The notes below the pieces were generated by a model, which worked only from the letters and a program-made list of their open reading frames with translations, did no database searches and was not told the origin of the DNA. Shown in pieces: positions 31,066-39,993 of a stretch of DNA of 40,284 nt. The number at the start of each line of letters is the position of its first letter. The stretch's first letter is position 1. Made by a program: the position numbers and the translations under genes. Source of the stretch: Nitrospinota bacterium (GTDB taxonomy: Bacteria; Nitrospinota_A; UBA7883; JACRLM01); assembly GCA_016235255.1 (NCBI GenBank), contig JACRLM010000069.1, forward strand, positions 1-40,284, read 5' to 3'.

Positions 31066-32040
31066 ATGAAATTCCCGGAATACCGCGCCCGCCGGATGCG
31101 CGCCTCCAGCAATATCAGAAGAATGGTGCGGGAAAACCGCCTTTCCACGGACATGCTCATATACCCCATGTTCGTCACTTTCGGTTCCGGCGTGAAGGAC
31201 GAGATAAAGTCCATGCCCGGCAACTTCCGGCTTTCGGTGGACAAAATCGCCGAGGAGGTGAAGGTGGTGGAGGCGCTCGGCATCCCGGCGGTGATACTGT
31301 TCGGCATACCGGAGAAAAAGGACGAAGCCGGATCGGAGGCGTATAATCCCAACGGCGTTGTGCAGCTTGCCGTCCGCGAAATCAAAAACGCCTGCCCGGA
31401 CATGGTGGTGATAACCGATGTGTGCATAGACGAATACACCACCCACGGCCATTGCGGCGTGGTGAGCGGCACGAAGGTGCTAAACGACCCCACGCTGGAG
31501 CTTCTGGGGCTTATGGCCATCACCCACGCCCAGGCCGGGGCGGACATGGTGGCCCCGTCGGACATGATGGACGGGCGCGTGGGCGCCATACGCCGCGCGC
31601 TGGACGACAATGGATTCAAGGACGTGGCGATAATGTCCTACGCCGCAAAATACGCCAGTGGTTTCTACGGCCCCTTCCGCGAGGCGTGCGACAGCTCGCC
31701 GCAATTTGGCGACCGCTCAAGCTATCAGATGGACCCGGCGAATTCCATGGAAGCGATCCGCGAGGTGGCGCTGGACATTGTGGAGAACGCGGACATACTT
31801 ATGGTCAAGCCGGCGCTGCCGTACCTGGACATCATCCGGCGGGTCAAATCGCAGTTCAACCTGCCGCTGGCGGCGTACAACGTCTCCGGCGAATACTCCA
31901 TGATCGAAGCGGCGGCGCGGATGGGCTGGCTGGACCGGGACCGGGTGATGATGGAGTCGCTTTTGTCCATCCACCGTGCCGGGGCGGACATGATCCTCAC
32001 GTACTTCGCCAAGGACGCGGCGAAGATATTGAACGGGTGA
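31066..32040 (+). CDS. hemB: Delta-aminolevulinic acid dehydratase (porphobilinogen synthase)
   Basis: This 324-residue enzyme condenses two aminolevulinate molecules to porphobilinogen in heme and corrinoid synthesis. The active-site lysines are Lys195 ([14 protein letters not shown]) and Lys248 ([13 protein letters not shown]). The metal-site segment reads [14 protein letters not shown]: Cys120, Asp122, His128 and Cys130. Zinc enzymes usually have Cys at all three positions (DVCLCEYTSHGHCG) and magnesium types have none, so this is a mixed site. The frame is open 55 codons upstream, but [12 protein letters not shown] at 31066 is the family start, with GGAG 11 nt before it. The stop overlaps queH as GTGA. 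Confidence 0.95.
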   Translation: MKFPEYRARRMRASSNIRRMVRENRLSTDMLIYPMFVTFGSGVKDEIKSMPGNFRLSVDKIAEEVKVVEALGIPAVILFGIPEKKDEAGSEAYNPNGVVQLAVREIKNACPDMVVITDVCIDEYTTHGHCGVVSGTKVLNDPTLELLGLMAITHAQAGADMVAPSDMMDGRVGAIRRALDDNGFKDVAIMSYAAKYASGFYGPFREACDSSPQFGDRSSYQMDPANSMEAIREVALDIVENADILMVKPALPYLDIIRRVKSQFNLPLAAYNVSGEYSMIEAAARMGWLDRDRVMMESLLSIHRAGADMILTYFAKDAAKILNG

Positions 32041-32573
32041 AATCCCGTTTCCTTCTCCACGTCTGCTGCGCCCCCTGCTCCCCGTATGTGGTGGAGACGC
32101 TGCGCACGGACTATGACGTGACGCTCTATTTCTATAATCCGAACATCCACCCGGAGGAAGAATATCGCAAGCGGCTGGACGAACTGCGCGCGTGGGCCGG
32201 TAAAATCGGCGTCCCTCTCATCGAGGGGGAATATAAGGCGGCGGAGTGGTTTGACGCGGTGAAAGGGCTGGAAAACGAGCCGGAACGCGGGGCGCGCTGC
32301 GAGGTATGCTTTACGATGCGGCTTTCGGAAGCTGCGCGGATGGCGAAAAAGATGGGTTTTGAGACATTCGGCGCGGTGTTGACAGTCTCCCCCCACAAGG
32401 ACGCAGTGGTGATAAACCGGATAGGTGAACAGATGGGCGCGGCGGCCGGCGTGAACTATTTTACGGCCGACTGGAAGAAGAAGGATGGATTCAAGAAGAC
32501 CGTGGCCCTCGGCAAGGCGGAAAACTTCTACCGCCAGAATTATTGCGGATGCGTTTACAGCGCAAGGAAATAG
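32037..32573 (+). CDS. queH: Epoxyqueuosine reductase QueH
   Basis: A 178-residue iron-sulfur enzyme (former DUF208) that reduces epoxyqueuosine to queuosine in the tRNA wobble position, the non-homologous alternative to the cobalamin enzyme QueG. Cysteines sit as expected: CCAPCS (Cys10, Cys11, Cys14), CEVC (Cys88, Cys91) and the terminal YCGC (Cys170, Cys172). The motifs [13 protein letters not shown] and [10 protein letters not shown] are family features. The GTG start overlaps the hemB stop by 4 nt, so translation is coupled. Pairing with hemB has no obvious pathway logic. Confidence 0.92.
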   Translation: MKSRFLLHVCCAPCSPYVVETLRTDYDVTLYFYNPNIHPEEEYRKRLDELRAWAGKIGVPLIEGEYKAAEWFDAVKGLENEPERGARCEVCFTMRLSEAARMAKKMGFETFGAVLTVSPHKDAVVINRIGEQMGAAAGVNYFTADWKKKDGFKKTVALGKAENFYRQNYCGCVYSARK

Positions 32574-32594
32574 CCGGAAAAAGTGGCGGCTCAA

Positions 32595-32822
32595 TTAAGT
32601 ATGGGTATGCTGCAGTTTGTCCGCCAGCCAAAGCTTGATCAAGGACTGGCGTGTGACTCCCAGGCGGTGGGCTTCCTTGTCCATCTGGCGCACCATCCAT
32701 ATGGGGAAGTCCACGTTCACGCGTTTTAGCGCGCGCCCGGCGCGTTTGGCCTTGCGCAGGTCAAGGTAAGTGGTAACGTCCTTCCCCTCGTCGAATTTCT
32801 TGTCAAAGTCAGAGGCTTTCAT
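32595..32822 (-). CDS. brnA: BrnA-like / ribbon-helix-helix antitoxin
   Basis: A 75-residue antitoxin: KKFDEGKDVTTYLDLRKAKR, then the ribbon-helix-helix part RVNVDFPIWMVRQMDKEAHRLGVTRQSLIKLWLADKL. It would bind the BrnT partner and repress the promoter. The start overlaps the brnT end by 14 nt. The order toxin-antitoxin and the sequence type fit the BrnTA family. Confidence 0.82.
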   Translation of the reverse strand: MKASDFDKKFDEGKDVTTYLDLRKAKRAGRALKRVNVDFPIWMVRQMDKEAHRLGVTRQSLIKLWLADKLQHTHT

Positions 32823-33072
32823 AAATTTCCATCTCTTCCTTTCGCGCCCGCCTCGCGGATATCAGGCGGATGTTTCCGCTTCTGTACGTTATGACAGCCG
32901 ACCAAAGCTTCCCTTCGATTTTTCCGATAATCACAAACCTCGGCTCGTCCATCAGCCTTGCGGGGATTTCCACAAAGTCAGGATCGTTCCATAAAGCCCG
33001 GGCCTCGTCAAAATCAATTCCATGTTTGGCTTTGTTCGCCTCGCTTTTCTCCCTGTCGAATTCAAACTCCAT
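32809..33072 (-). CDS. brnT: BrnT-family RNase toxin
   Basis: An 87-residue RelE-fold ribonuclease: MEFEFDREKSEANKAKHGIDFDEARALWNDPD, then EPRFVIIGKIEGKLWSAVITYR, and the C-terminal RLISARRARKEEMEIY with the arginines of the active site. ATG at 33072 matches the family N-terminus; the open frame runs 43 codons further upstream without support. It is the first gene of a two-gene operon with brnA, facing away from putA. Confidence 0.88.
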   Translation of the reverse strand: MEFEFDREKSEANKAKHGIDFDEARALWNDPDFVEIPARLMDEPRFVIIGKIEGKLWSAVITYRSGNIRLISARRARKEEMEIYESL

Positions 33073-33257
33073 CACTAAAATATGCCATAAACAGGATAAA
33101 TAGACAACCTTTACTATACCATTATTGAATAAGCTGCCTGCTCCGGGATGACAAAGCACGCTGACAGAAGACCGCGCCTTGATCAACATGGAGGCAATCA
33201 CATATACCCTTGGAAACGAGACGCTGTTTCCGCCCCTTTGATGATAGAATCTCCCGC
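33073..33257. other. Intergenic region between brnT and putA
   Basis: About 185 bp between divergent genes, so it must hold both promoters. A TAGAAT box at 33245-33250 lies 7 nt before the putA ATG. TATAGT-like boxes occur on the minus strand around 33115. No coding sequence is seen. Confidence 0.4.
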
Positions 33258-36179
33258 ATGATCAACGAAGAAAAACTCGAATCCGAGACCAAGCGGGCCG
33301 GCAGCCTGATCATCGAACACACATCCGTGAAATCCCCGCATTTCTGGGAACCGTTCTTCTGGGAACGGCAGGCCATAGAGTGGGTGTCGTCCGACCCGGC
33401 CGTCAAAAACGGAGCGTTGCGGTTCGTGGACGTGTTCCCGTCGCTTGCGTCGTCCAAGTCCATCGTCCGCCACATGCTCGAATACCTGCCAAGGGAGGTG
33501 TTAAACCTCCATCTGCCCCATATCCACGCCGTGGAGGACGCCGTGGAAGGGGTTTTGGGCGCGCCGCTGGCCATCCCTGTCCGCGCCGCCGTGGCCCGCA
33601 TGGCCGGATGGTTCATCGCCGGGGCCACCATGGAGCAGGCCGCCCGCGCGCTGGACAGAATAATCAAAGACGGCATGACATACACCCTCGACCTTCTGGG
33701 CGAGGCCACCTTGTCGGAAAAAGAGGCGGACGCCTACGCGGAAAAATATGTGAACCTCATCAGGTTCATGGCCGCCGGAAGGGCGCATGGCGACCCGGCG
33801 GTGAACGTTTCGTTGAAACTTTCGTCCCTGTCGCCCCGGTTTGGCCCCATATGCCCGGAATTCGCCTCCGCGCAAGTGGCCCGCAGGCTGCGCCCCATAT
33901 TCCGCGCGGCGATGGAGAGTGGCGCGCAGGTGAACATAGACATGGAAAAGTATGAGCTGCGGGATCTGACCCTGGCGGTGTTCCGCTCGATTATGGAGGA
34001 GGACGAATTCCGGGAATGGGAGGGCGCCGGGATAGTGGCCCAGGCGTACCTTATGGACGCGGAGGAATCGCTAGACTCGCTGATAGGCTGGGCCACGGGG
34101 CGGGGGAAGCGGATCAGCGTCCGGCTGGTGAAGGGGGCGTATTGGGACAGCGAGGTGATAACAGCCCGGGCCAACGGATGGCCTGTGCCAGTGTTCACGG
34201 ACAAGGGGGAGACGGACGAGTGCTTCGAGAAACTCACCGTAAAGCTTCTTGCCAACACCGAATTTGTGAACGCCGCCATCGCCACCCACAACATCCGCTC
34301 CATGGCCAGGGCCGTGGCCGCCGCCAAAGAGCTCAACGTGCCGGCCGGGCGTTTTGAGATACAGATGCTCTACGGCATGGCGGACCCTGTGAAAAAAGCG
34401 CTGGCGGAGATGGGAATCCCCGTGAGGGTGTATGCCCCGTTCGGCGAGCTTCTGCCCGGGATGGCGTACCTTGTGCGGCGGATTCTGGAGAATTCGTCCA
34501 ACGAATCTTTCCTGCGCCATTTCCTCGTGGAGATGGAGACCGGGGACGCTCTGCTGGAAAAACCGGCCCCGATGAAGGCCGTTGCGCCAACGGGCGAATC
34601 AACCGCCTCCGCGCCCCGCGTATTCGTCAACGAACCGGCTCCACGGTTCCACCTGGAAAAGACGAGAAACGAAATGGACGCCGCCATCGAGCTTGTGTCG
34701 CGCAGGCTGGGCAAGCATTACCAGATGATCATCGGCGGGCAAAGCGCGTCGAACGGAGAGTTTTCGCAGTCGCTCAACCCTTCCGATCCTTCCATGGTGG
34801 TGGGGCACGCGGCCATGGCCACGCCCGGCCACGCCGCCGCCGCGATGGAGACGGCGCACAGGGCTTTCAAGGAATGGCGCCGCACACCGGTGGAGGGGAG
34901 GGGAGAGATATTCCAGACCGCCGCCGCATTGATACGCGAGAGGAAGAGCGAGCTTGCCGCGTGGCAGATATTCGAGGTGGGAAAGACCCGGGCCGAGGCG
35001 CTGGCGGATGTGGACGAGGCGATAGACCACCTTGAATATTTCGCGCTGGCGGCCTTGACCTCGCCGGAGGACAGGATCACGCAGAAAGTTCTTGGCGAGA
35101 GCAATCAGATGAAGCGCCGTCCGAGAGGGGTGGGCGTGGTCATATCTCCATGGAACTTCCCCATGGCCATACTTGCCGGGATGACGATTGCTTCCCTGGC
35201 CGCCGGGAACACCGTCGTTATAAAACCGTCGTCCGAATCTCCGGTGACGGCGGCGCTCTTCGTGGACATATTGCGCGACGCTGGAATACCACCCGGCGCG
35301 GTGAACCTGCTGTTCGGCCCGGGGGAGACGGTGGGGATGGAGTTGATAAAGCACCCCGCCGCGTCGTTCGTCTATTTCACCGGATCGTGGGAGACGGGGC
35401 GCGCCATAGCCGCCGCCGCGCAAAGCGAAAGCGGATTTGTGAAAATACTGGCGGAGACCGGCGGGAAGAACGCCGTGATCGTGGACGAATCGGCGGACCT
35501 GGACGAGGCTGTGGCCGGCGTAATCGCGTCCGCATTCGGATACGGCGGGCAGAAATGCTCCGCATGTTCACGGGTGATCGTGATGAACAACGTGTACGCG
35601 GCTTTCTCGAAAAGGCTTTTGGACGCGGCGGAAGGGTTGATCGTGGGGCTCCCTTCGCAACCGCACGCGCATTACGGGCCGCTGATCTCGGCATCCGCCA
35701 GGGCCAAGGTGGAAAAATATATCGAGCTTGGCAGGAATGCCGCAAAGCCCCTTTTAATGCGCGAGATAAAGAACCTTCCGGGGCATTATTGCGGCCCCGC
35801 CGTGTTTGGCGACGTACCGCCGGATTCGGCCATCGCCCAGGAGGAGATTTTCGGGCCTGTGTTGACGCTTATCCGCGCAAAGGGATTTGACGGAGCCATA
35901 AGGATCGCCAACGGCGTCAATTACGCGCTGACCGGCGGTATATATTCGCGCACACCGTCCAACGTGTCGCGGTTTGTGGAGAGGGTGGAGGCTGGCAACA
36001 TTTATGTTAACCGCCCCATCACCGGCGCCGTTGTAGGCCGCCAGCCCTTCGGCGGTTTCAAAAGGTCCGGATACGGGACGGTGAAGGCCGGATCGGAAGA
36101 GCTTTTGCGGGAGCTTACCGTCAGCGTGACGGTGAGCGAGAACACCGTCCGCCACGGCTACTCGCCGGATATGGGATAA
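33258..36179 (+). CDS. putA: Bifunctional proline dehydrogenase / P5C dehydrogenase (minimal PutA)
   Basis: A 973-residue fusion that oxidises proline to glutamate. The FAD-dependent proline dehydrogenase barrel (about 60-440) includes VSLKLSSLSPRFGP, NIDMEKYELRDLT, RLVKGAYWDSEV (Lys292) and EIQMLYGMAD. A linker leads to the NAD-dependent aldehyde dehydrogenase (about 500-950): SPWNFPMAILAGM, FTGSWETG, ETGGKN (Glu733), catalytic Cys767 in GGQKCSACSR, and QEEIFGPVL. It lacks the N-terminal ribbon-helix-helix DNA-binding domain and the C-terminal extra domain of E. coli PutA, so it is the minimalist form of about 1000 residues. ATG at 33258 is chosen over an upstream TTG (33210). It has no Shine-Dalgarno but a TAGAAT box 7 nt away. 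Confidence 0.94.
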   Translation: MINEEKLESETKRAGSLIIEHTSVKSPHFWEPFFWERQAIEWVSSDPAVKNGALRFVDVFPSLASSKSIVRHMLEYLPREVLNLHLPHIHAVEDAVEGVLGAPLAIPVRAAVARMAGWFIAGATMEQAARALDRIIKDGMTYTLDLLGEATLSEKEADAYAEKYVNLIRFMAAGRAHGDPAVNVSLKLSSLSPRFGPICPEFASAQVARRLRPIFRAAMESGAQVNIDMEKYELRDLTLAVFRSIMEEDEFREWEGAGIVAQAYLMDAEESLDSLIGWATGRGKRISVRLVKGAYWDSEVITARANGWPVPVFTDKGETDECFEKLTVKLLANTEFVNAAIATHNIRSMARAVAAAKELNVPAGRFEIQMLYGMADPVKKALAEMGIPVRVYAPFGELLPGMAYLVRRILENSSNESFLRHFLVEMETGDALLEKPAPMKAVAPTGESTASAPRVFVNEPAPRFHLEKTRNEMDAAIELVSRRLGKHYQMIIGGQSASNGEFSQSLNPSDPSMVVGHAAMATPGHAAAAMETAHRAFKEWRRTPVEGRGEIFQTAAALIRERKSELAAWQIFEVGKTRAEALADVDEAIDHLEYFALAALTSPEDRITQKVLGESNQMKRRPRGVGVVISPWNFPMAILAGMTIASLAAGNTVVIKPSSESPVTAALFVDILRDAGIPPGAVNLLFGPGETVGMELIKHPAASFVYFTGSWETGRAIAAAAQSESGFVKILAETGGKNAVIVDESADLDEAVAGVIASAFGYGGQKCSACSRVIVMNNVYAAFSKRLLDAAEGLIVGLPSQPHAHYGPLISASARAKVEKYIELGRNAAKPLLMREIKNLPGHYCGPAVFGDVPPDSAIAQEEIFGPVLTLIRAKGFDGAIRIANGVNYALTGGIYSRTPSNVSRFVERVEAGNIYVNRPITGAVVGRQPFGGFKRSGYGTVKAGSEELLRELTVSVTVSENTVRHGYSPDMG

Positions 36180-36197
36180 ACCTCCGGAGAACTTAAT

Positions 36198-37688
36198 ATG
36201 GGCCTCGCCCTGTGCATGATCGTGCGGAACGAGGCGGACATTATTGCCGAGACGGTAAAGTCCGCCGCGCCGGTGGTGGACGAAATCGTGATCGTGGACA
36301 CAGGCTCCACCGACGCCACCTTGAACATCGCCCGCTCACTTGGCGCCAAGGTCTTCCAGACGGAGTGGAAAAGCGATTTCGCGTCGGCGCGCAACTTCGC
36401 CCTGTCGCACGTCACCGCCGATTGGGTGCTTTCGCTGGACGCGGACGAGAAAATATCCACAAGCGATCACGGGCGGATACTGGAACTTGTAAAAGACGAG
36501 AGTGTGGACGTTTACCTGCTCGTCCAGCGGCATTACCTGGCCGGGCCGGGTTATGACAACCTGAAGGTTCTCACAGGCGACTATCCGGAGATGGAGAAAG
36601 GGCACGACGGTTTTGCGGACAACCGGGCACAACGGCTTTTCAGGCGGCGCGGCGATATCGTGTGGGACGGGCGGGTGCACGAAAACCTGGTCTGCAACGA
36701 TCCGAAGGCCCGTTTCAACCAGGTTCCGGCCGGCGTGGTGGTCCATCATTTCGGCAAGAACATCTCGCAGGACAAGGCGGACGCCAAAAAACAGGCGTAC
36801 CTTCAGTTGTCGAGGATCAAGGCTCAGGAACGGCCAGACGACGCGAAAGCGCAGTTCGAATTAGGCGTCCAGCTTCACGAGCTTGGCAGATGGGACGATT
36901 GCATCCCGCCGTTCAAACGGGCGTACGAACTGGACAAGGTGTATCCGGCGGCGCTGTATTATATCGGCAACTCCCATCACAAAATGGGGAGGTTTCCAGA
37001 GGCGCGTGAATATCTTCAAAAACTTGCCGAAGTGGATCCGTCCCACGCCGACGGGCTGGCCTCCCTCGCCGCGGTTGAGGCCGCCGGCGGGCAAAACCAA
37101 GCCGCGCTGGAATGTTATGACAGGGCCATCGCAGCCAATCCCGGCGGCTTTAACGCATGGTTCAACAGAGGCGCGCTGCTGCTGAAGTTGGGCGAATACA
37201 CAAAGGCCTCGGAGAGTTTACGCGGGGCGTTGCGGCTGATGCCCGGATATCTTCCGGCGGTGTACGGGCTGTGGCAGTCGGAAATATTTTGCGGCAATTT
37301 TGAGGAGGCCGCCTCGCTTGCCATATCTAATAATGATGGCCGTTTAAAGGAGATGCTGCTTCAGTCCGCCCGCAGATTTATAGGCGGCGGAAAGTTCGAG
37401 ATGTTCAGGAACGCTTTTGACCCCATCGCCGAAGCGTTGAATGACGCGGCCCTTTACGCCGGGCTTGGCGCATCGCAGCTTGCGGCGGGGCAAATGGACG
37501 ATGCGGAGCGGAGTCTGGCCAAAGCGCTTGAAATGGACGCAGGCCTCAACGACGCCAGGGTGAACCTGGGGCAGATAAAAGAACTTCACAGGCGGGACAT
37601 TGAAGGGGCGCGCAAGCTTTATGAAGAGGCATTCCGGCGCGATCCGGCCAACGAATTTCTCGCCAAAAAGCTTGCCGGGCCGCGCTGA
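36198..37688 (+). CDS. GT2 glycosyltransferase fused to TPR repeats
   Basis: A 496-residue cytoplasmic protein. The N-terminal GT-A domain (about 1-230) has ALCMIVRNEADIIAETV, EIVIVDTGSTDAT, FASARNFALSHVTADWVLSLDADE with the DxD motif, and RLFRRRGDIVWDGRVHE. From about 235 onward come TPR repeats such as AKAQFELGVQLHELGRWDDCIPPFKRAYELD and AALYYIGNSHHKMGRFPEAREYLQKLAEVD. This GT2-TPR architecture is seen in glycopeptide and surface-glycan enzymes of the SunS-like group; donor and acceptor are unknown. GGAG lies 9 nt before the ATG, 18 bp after putA. Confidence 0.88.
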   Translation: MGLALCMIVRNEADIIAETVKSAAPVVDEIVIVDTGSTDATLNIARSLGAKVFQTEWKSDFASARNFALSHVTADWVLSLDADEKISTSDHGRILELVKDESVDVYLLVQRHYLAGPGYDNLKVLTGDYPEMEKGHDGFADNRAQRLFRRRGDIVWDGRVHENLVCNDPKARFNQVPAGVVVHHFGKNISQDKADAKKQAYLQLSRIKAQERPDDAKAQFELGVQLHELGRWDDCIPPFKRAYELDKVYPAALYYIGNSHHKMGRFPEAREYLQKLAEVDPSHADGLASLAAVEAAGGQNQAALECYDRAIAANPGGFNAWFNRGALLLKLGEYTKASESLRGALRLMPGYLPAVYGLWQSEIFCGNFEEAASLAISNNDGRLKEMLLQSARRFIGGGKFEMFRNAFDPIAEALNDAALYAGLGASQLAAGQMDDAERSLAKALEMDAGLNDARVNLGQIKELHRRDIEGARKLYEEAFRRDPANEFLAKKLAGPR

Positions 37689-37691
37689 ACG

Positions 37692-38471
37692 TCACTTTTT
37701 GACCGATACCACGTCCATGCAGGCGGCGTACCGGTTCGATATTTCGAATCGCACAGGTTCAAATCCGTTCCGGCGCAACAGGGCGTAAAGGCTTTCCCGG
37801 CTAAAATTGTGGCAATGCTCCATCTCGCGCCAGTATGGATTATTATTTGCCATGTCCCAAAGCTTCCACACCACGCATTCCATGTTCGGGGTGGAGACGA
37901 AAAGATGCCCGCCTGGCTTTAAAAGCCTGTTCGCATGCTTGAGTTCATCGCCGGGGAAGGGGGTGTGTTCGAGCACGTCGGCCATGGACATCACGTCGAA
38001 AGATTCCGCCTGGCCGATCTGGCCCAAAGAGGCGGCATAGACTTCGTAGCCCATGGTGGCCATCGCAGAAACGCTCTGCTCCCGCAGGTCTATCCCGGCG
38101 GCCTGGTATCCGAATTCCACCGCCGCCGCCACAAGGGCGCCGGAGCCGAACCCAACGTCCAGCCATGATCCGCTGTAATTCCATCCTCGCATGGCCGATA
38201 TCATGGACACCACCGGCCCCCACACGCTCCGCCCCTCCGCCGTGGCCGAGCCGGGGGTCTGGAACGATTGGGTTTTGCGGAATATTATCTCCAGCGCTTC
38301 CTTTGTAAAATACCCGTCGGTGAACACATGGCCGCACTCATCACACTTCATCCACGATATGGTGGACGGCAGTTCGGGTGAATAAACGTGATGGTCCACG
38401 CAGGAATATTCCCCCGCCTTGGTGAAAGCCGGTGACGAGCACATCGGGCAGGACCTGTATTTTATTCTCAT
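37692..38471 (-). CDS. Class I SAM methyltransferase with N-terminal zinc-ribbon cysteines
   Basis: A 259-residue protein starting MRIKYRSCPMCSSPAF. The two CxxC pairs (CPMC and CDECGHVF) form a likely zinc ribbon, followed by the SAM fold: WLDVGFGSGALVAAAVEFGY, GIDLREQSV, FDVMSMADVLEHTPFPGDEL, LLKPGGHLFVSTPN and HCHNFSRESLYALLRRNGFE. The pattern matches sugar- or lipid-modifying methyltransferases of polysaccharide loci. It is convergent with the GT2-TPR gene, 3 nt apart, which supports but does not prove a glycan role. The frame extends 40 codons upstream, but the cysteine pair defines the natural start and there is a terminator in between. Confidence 0.75.
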   Translation of the reverse strand: MRIKYRSCPMCSSPAFTKAGEYSCVDHHVYSPELPSTISWMKCDECGHVFTDGYFTKEALEIIFRKTQSFQTPGSATAEGRSVWGPVVSMISAMRGWNYSGSWLDVGFGSGALVAAAVEFGYQAAGIDLREQSVSAMATMGYEVYAASLGQIGQAESFDVMSMADVLEHTPFPGDELKHANRLLKPGGHLFVSTPNMECVVWKLWDMANNNPYWREMEHCHNFSRESLYALLRRNGFEPVRFEISNRYAACMDVVSVKK

Positions 38472-38542
38472 GCAGGTGAATTCCGGGTTGATTCCTTTTT
38501 TAGAAAGCGCGACAGCATTTTCGAGAATCATTATACAGCACA

Positions 38543-38573
38543 ATAAAAAAACCGGCGGCTCTCCGCCACCGGC
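38543..38573 (-). terminator. Rho-independent terminator after mrp
   Basis: On the minus strand CCGGTGG-CGG, loop AGAG, CCG-CCGG (with one bulged base), then TTTTTTTATTG. It lies between the mrp stop (38620) and the methyltransferase start (38471). Confidence 0.85.
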
Positions 38574-38619
38574 CCTGGAAATCATCGTCACGGCGGACCG
38601 CCGCGTTTATAAACTACCC

Positions 38620-39753
38620 TCAACCACCGCCGAAATGGGTGGAATCGGGGGCGCAACCGTAACTGTCGTGATCCGGCTCTTCAAGGGTGTCCACCACGGA
38701 GCGCACTTTTTCCGCCAGCCGCTGGAACACTTTTGAAAGCTCTGGATTCCTCTCCCTGTCGAATATGGGCGACCCTGCGTCCGCCTCCTCGCAGATGGAC
38801 TTTACCAGGGGGATTTCCGCCAGCAACGGCACGCCAAGCTTGCCGGCTTCCTTCTCGCCGCCCCCCTTGCCGAATATGTGCGCCGTGTCGCCGCATTTTT
38901 CGCACACGTAATAGCTCATGTTCTCCACAACGCCCAGAATCGGCGTCTGGGTCTGGCGGAACATGGAGACTGCGCGCCGCACGTCGATAAGCGATATGTC
39001 CTGCGGAGTGGTCACCACCACGGCGCCTGCCACGGATAGCTGCTGCACCAGCGAAAGGGGTATGTCCCCCGTTCCCGGCGGCATGTCCACGATAAGGTAG
39101 TCCAGCTCTCCCCAGTTCACGTCGTTGAGAAGCTGGTTGACTATCTTCATCACCATCGGGCCGCGGATCACAAGGGCGTCTTCCTCCGCCATCGCCATGC
39201 CCACCGATATCACCTTCAGCCCGTCTTTTTCCAGCGGTATTATCTGGTTGCCCGCCACCGCCAGGCTGCCGGTTGCGCCGAGCATTTTATGGACGGAGGG
39301 GCCAAAAAGGTCCAGGTCCAAAAGGCCTGTGCTGTGACCGAGCTTGTTGAGGGTGTATGCCAGGTTCACCGCCACGGTGGACTTGCCCACACCCCCCTTG
39401 CCGGAGACGACAGGTATCACGTGTTTCACCCCGTCAAGCCGCTTGCGGACAAATGGGGAATCACTTTTCTCGTGGGAATGGCCGTGGTCATGCGAATGGC
39501 CGTGTCCATGTCCAGCCCCTGCGCCGCCGACGACCACTTTGGCGCCGCCGGATATTTTGCCGACGGCCGATTCCACGTCCGCCCTCAGCCTGTCCATCAC
39601 CGATTCGTCCGCCGAAATGTTTTTCAGCGATATGGCGATAAAATCCGCGTCCGCCTCCACCCGTTCCACGGCGCCCAGGGATACGATATCTTTTGAGAAA
39701 CCGGGGTACATCACACCCCGGAGCGCGTCCAAGACCTGTTCGCGCGACGCCAT
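38620..39753 (-). CDS. apbC: Mrp/ApbC-type iron-sulfur cluster carrier ATPase
   Basis: A 377-residue P-loop ATPase that binds and delivers Fe-S clusters. An N-terminal MIP18-like (DUF59) domain spans about 1-75. A histidine-rich linker (about 82-95, alternating Gly-His) joins the NTPase domain, with deviant Walker A GKGGVGKST (118-126), DLDLFGPS, VDMPPGTGD and the cluster cysteines Cys284 and Cys287 in CEKCG. The C-terminus SYGCAPDSTHFGGG adds a further Cys and ends in Gly-Gly-Gly. The His stretch could bind Ni, Zn or Co (inference). The NifU-like gene ends 1 nt upstream, so the two form a transcription unit. Confidence 0.93.
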   Translation of the reverse strand: MASREQVLDALRGVMYPGFSKDIVSLGAVERVEADADFIAISLKNISADESVMDRLRADVESAVGKISGGAKVVVGGAGAGHGHGHSHDHGHSHEKSDSPFVRKRLDGVKHVIPVVSGKGGVGKSTVAVNLAYTLNKLGHSTGLLDLDLFGPSVHKMLGATGSLAVAGNQIIPLEKDGLKVISVGMAMAEEDALVIRGPMVMKIVNQLLNDVNWGELDYLIVDMPPGTGDIPLSLVQQLSVAGAVVVTTPQDISLIDVRRAVSMFRQTQTPILGVVENMSYYVCEKCGDTAHIFGKGGGEKEAGKLGVPLLAEIPLVKSICEEADAGSPIFDRERNPELSKVFQRLAEKVRSVVDTLEEPDHDSYGCAPDSTHFGGG

Positions 39754-39984
39754 TTACATTATCGCCTGAACGGAGCGAACCCCCGGCACCCTTTCGACGA
39801 GGGTCCTTTCGATCCCCATGCGCAGGGTGATAGAGGCAGAAGGACAGCCGGAGCAGGAGCCTTGAAGCCGGACGAGCACATCGCCATCGTCGTTGGCGTC
39901 AATGAATTCCACGTTACCGCCGTCGGCCATAAGGGAGGGCCTGATTTCGTCCAAAGCTTCTTCTATCTTTTTCTTGTCCACCAT
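39754..39984 (-). CDS. NifU C-terminal domain (Nfu-like) iron-sulfur scaffold
   Basis: A 76-residue protein: KKKIEEALDEIRPSLMADGGNVEFID, then LQGSCSGCPSASITLRMGIERTL with the cluster-binding Cys44 and Cys47, and a late VPGVRSVQAI. It assembles or carries a 4Fe-4S cluster, likely handing over to the Mrp protein encoded directly after it. ATG 39984 is taken over a TTG three codons upstream because that TTG lies only 2 nt from the GGAGA site; the ATG is 11 nt from it. The adjacency of nfu and mrp is seen in many anaerobes. Confidence 0.9.
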   Translation of the reverse strand: MVDKKKIEEALDEIRPSLMADGGNVEFIDANDDGDVLVRLQGSCSGCPSASITLRMGIERTLVERVPGVRSVQAIM

Positions 39985-39993
39985 ACAGGTCAA

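Noticed and set aside
31422..32036. Open frame leading into queH from inside hemB
   Set aside because: It is the second frame of hemB, with an Arg/Gly/His-rich translation. QueH homology begins exactly at the GTG at 32037.
33210..33257. TTG start for PutA adding 16 residues
   Set aside because: The extension (METRRCFRPFDDRISR) is not typical of the family, and the ATG at 33258 gives the usual N-terminus.
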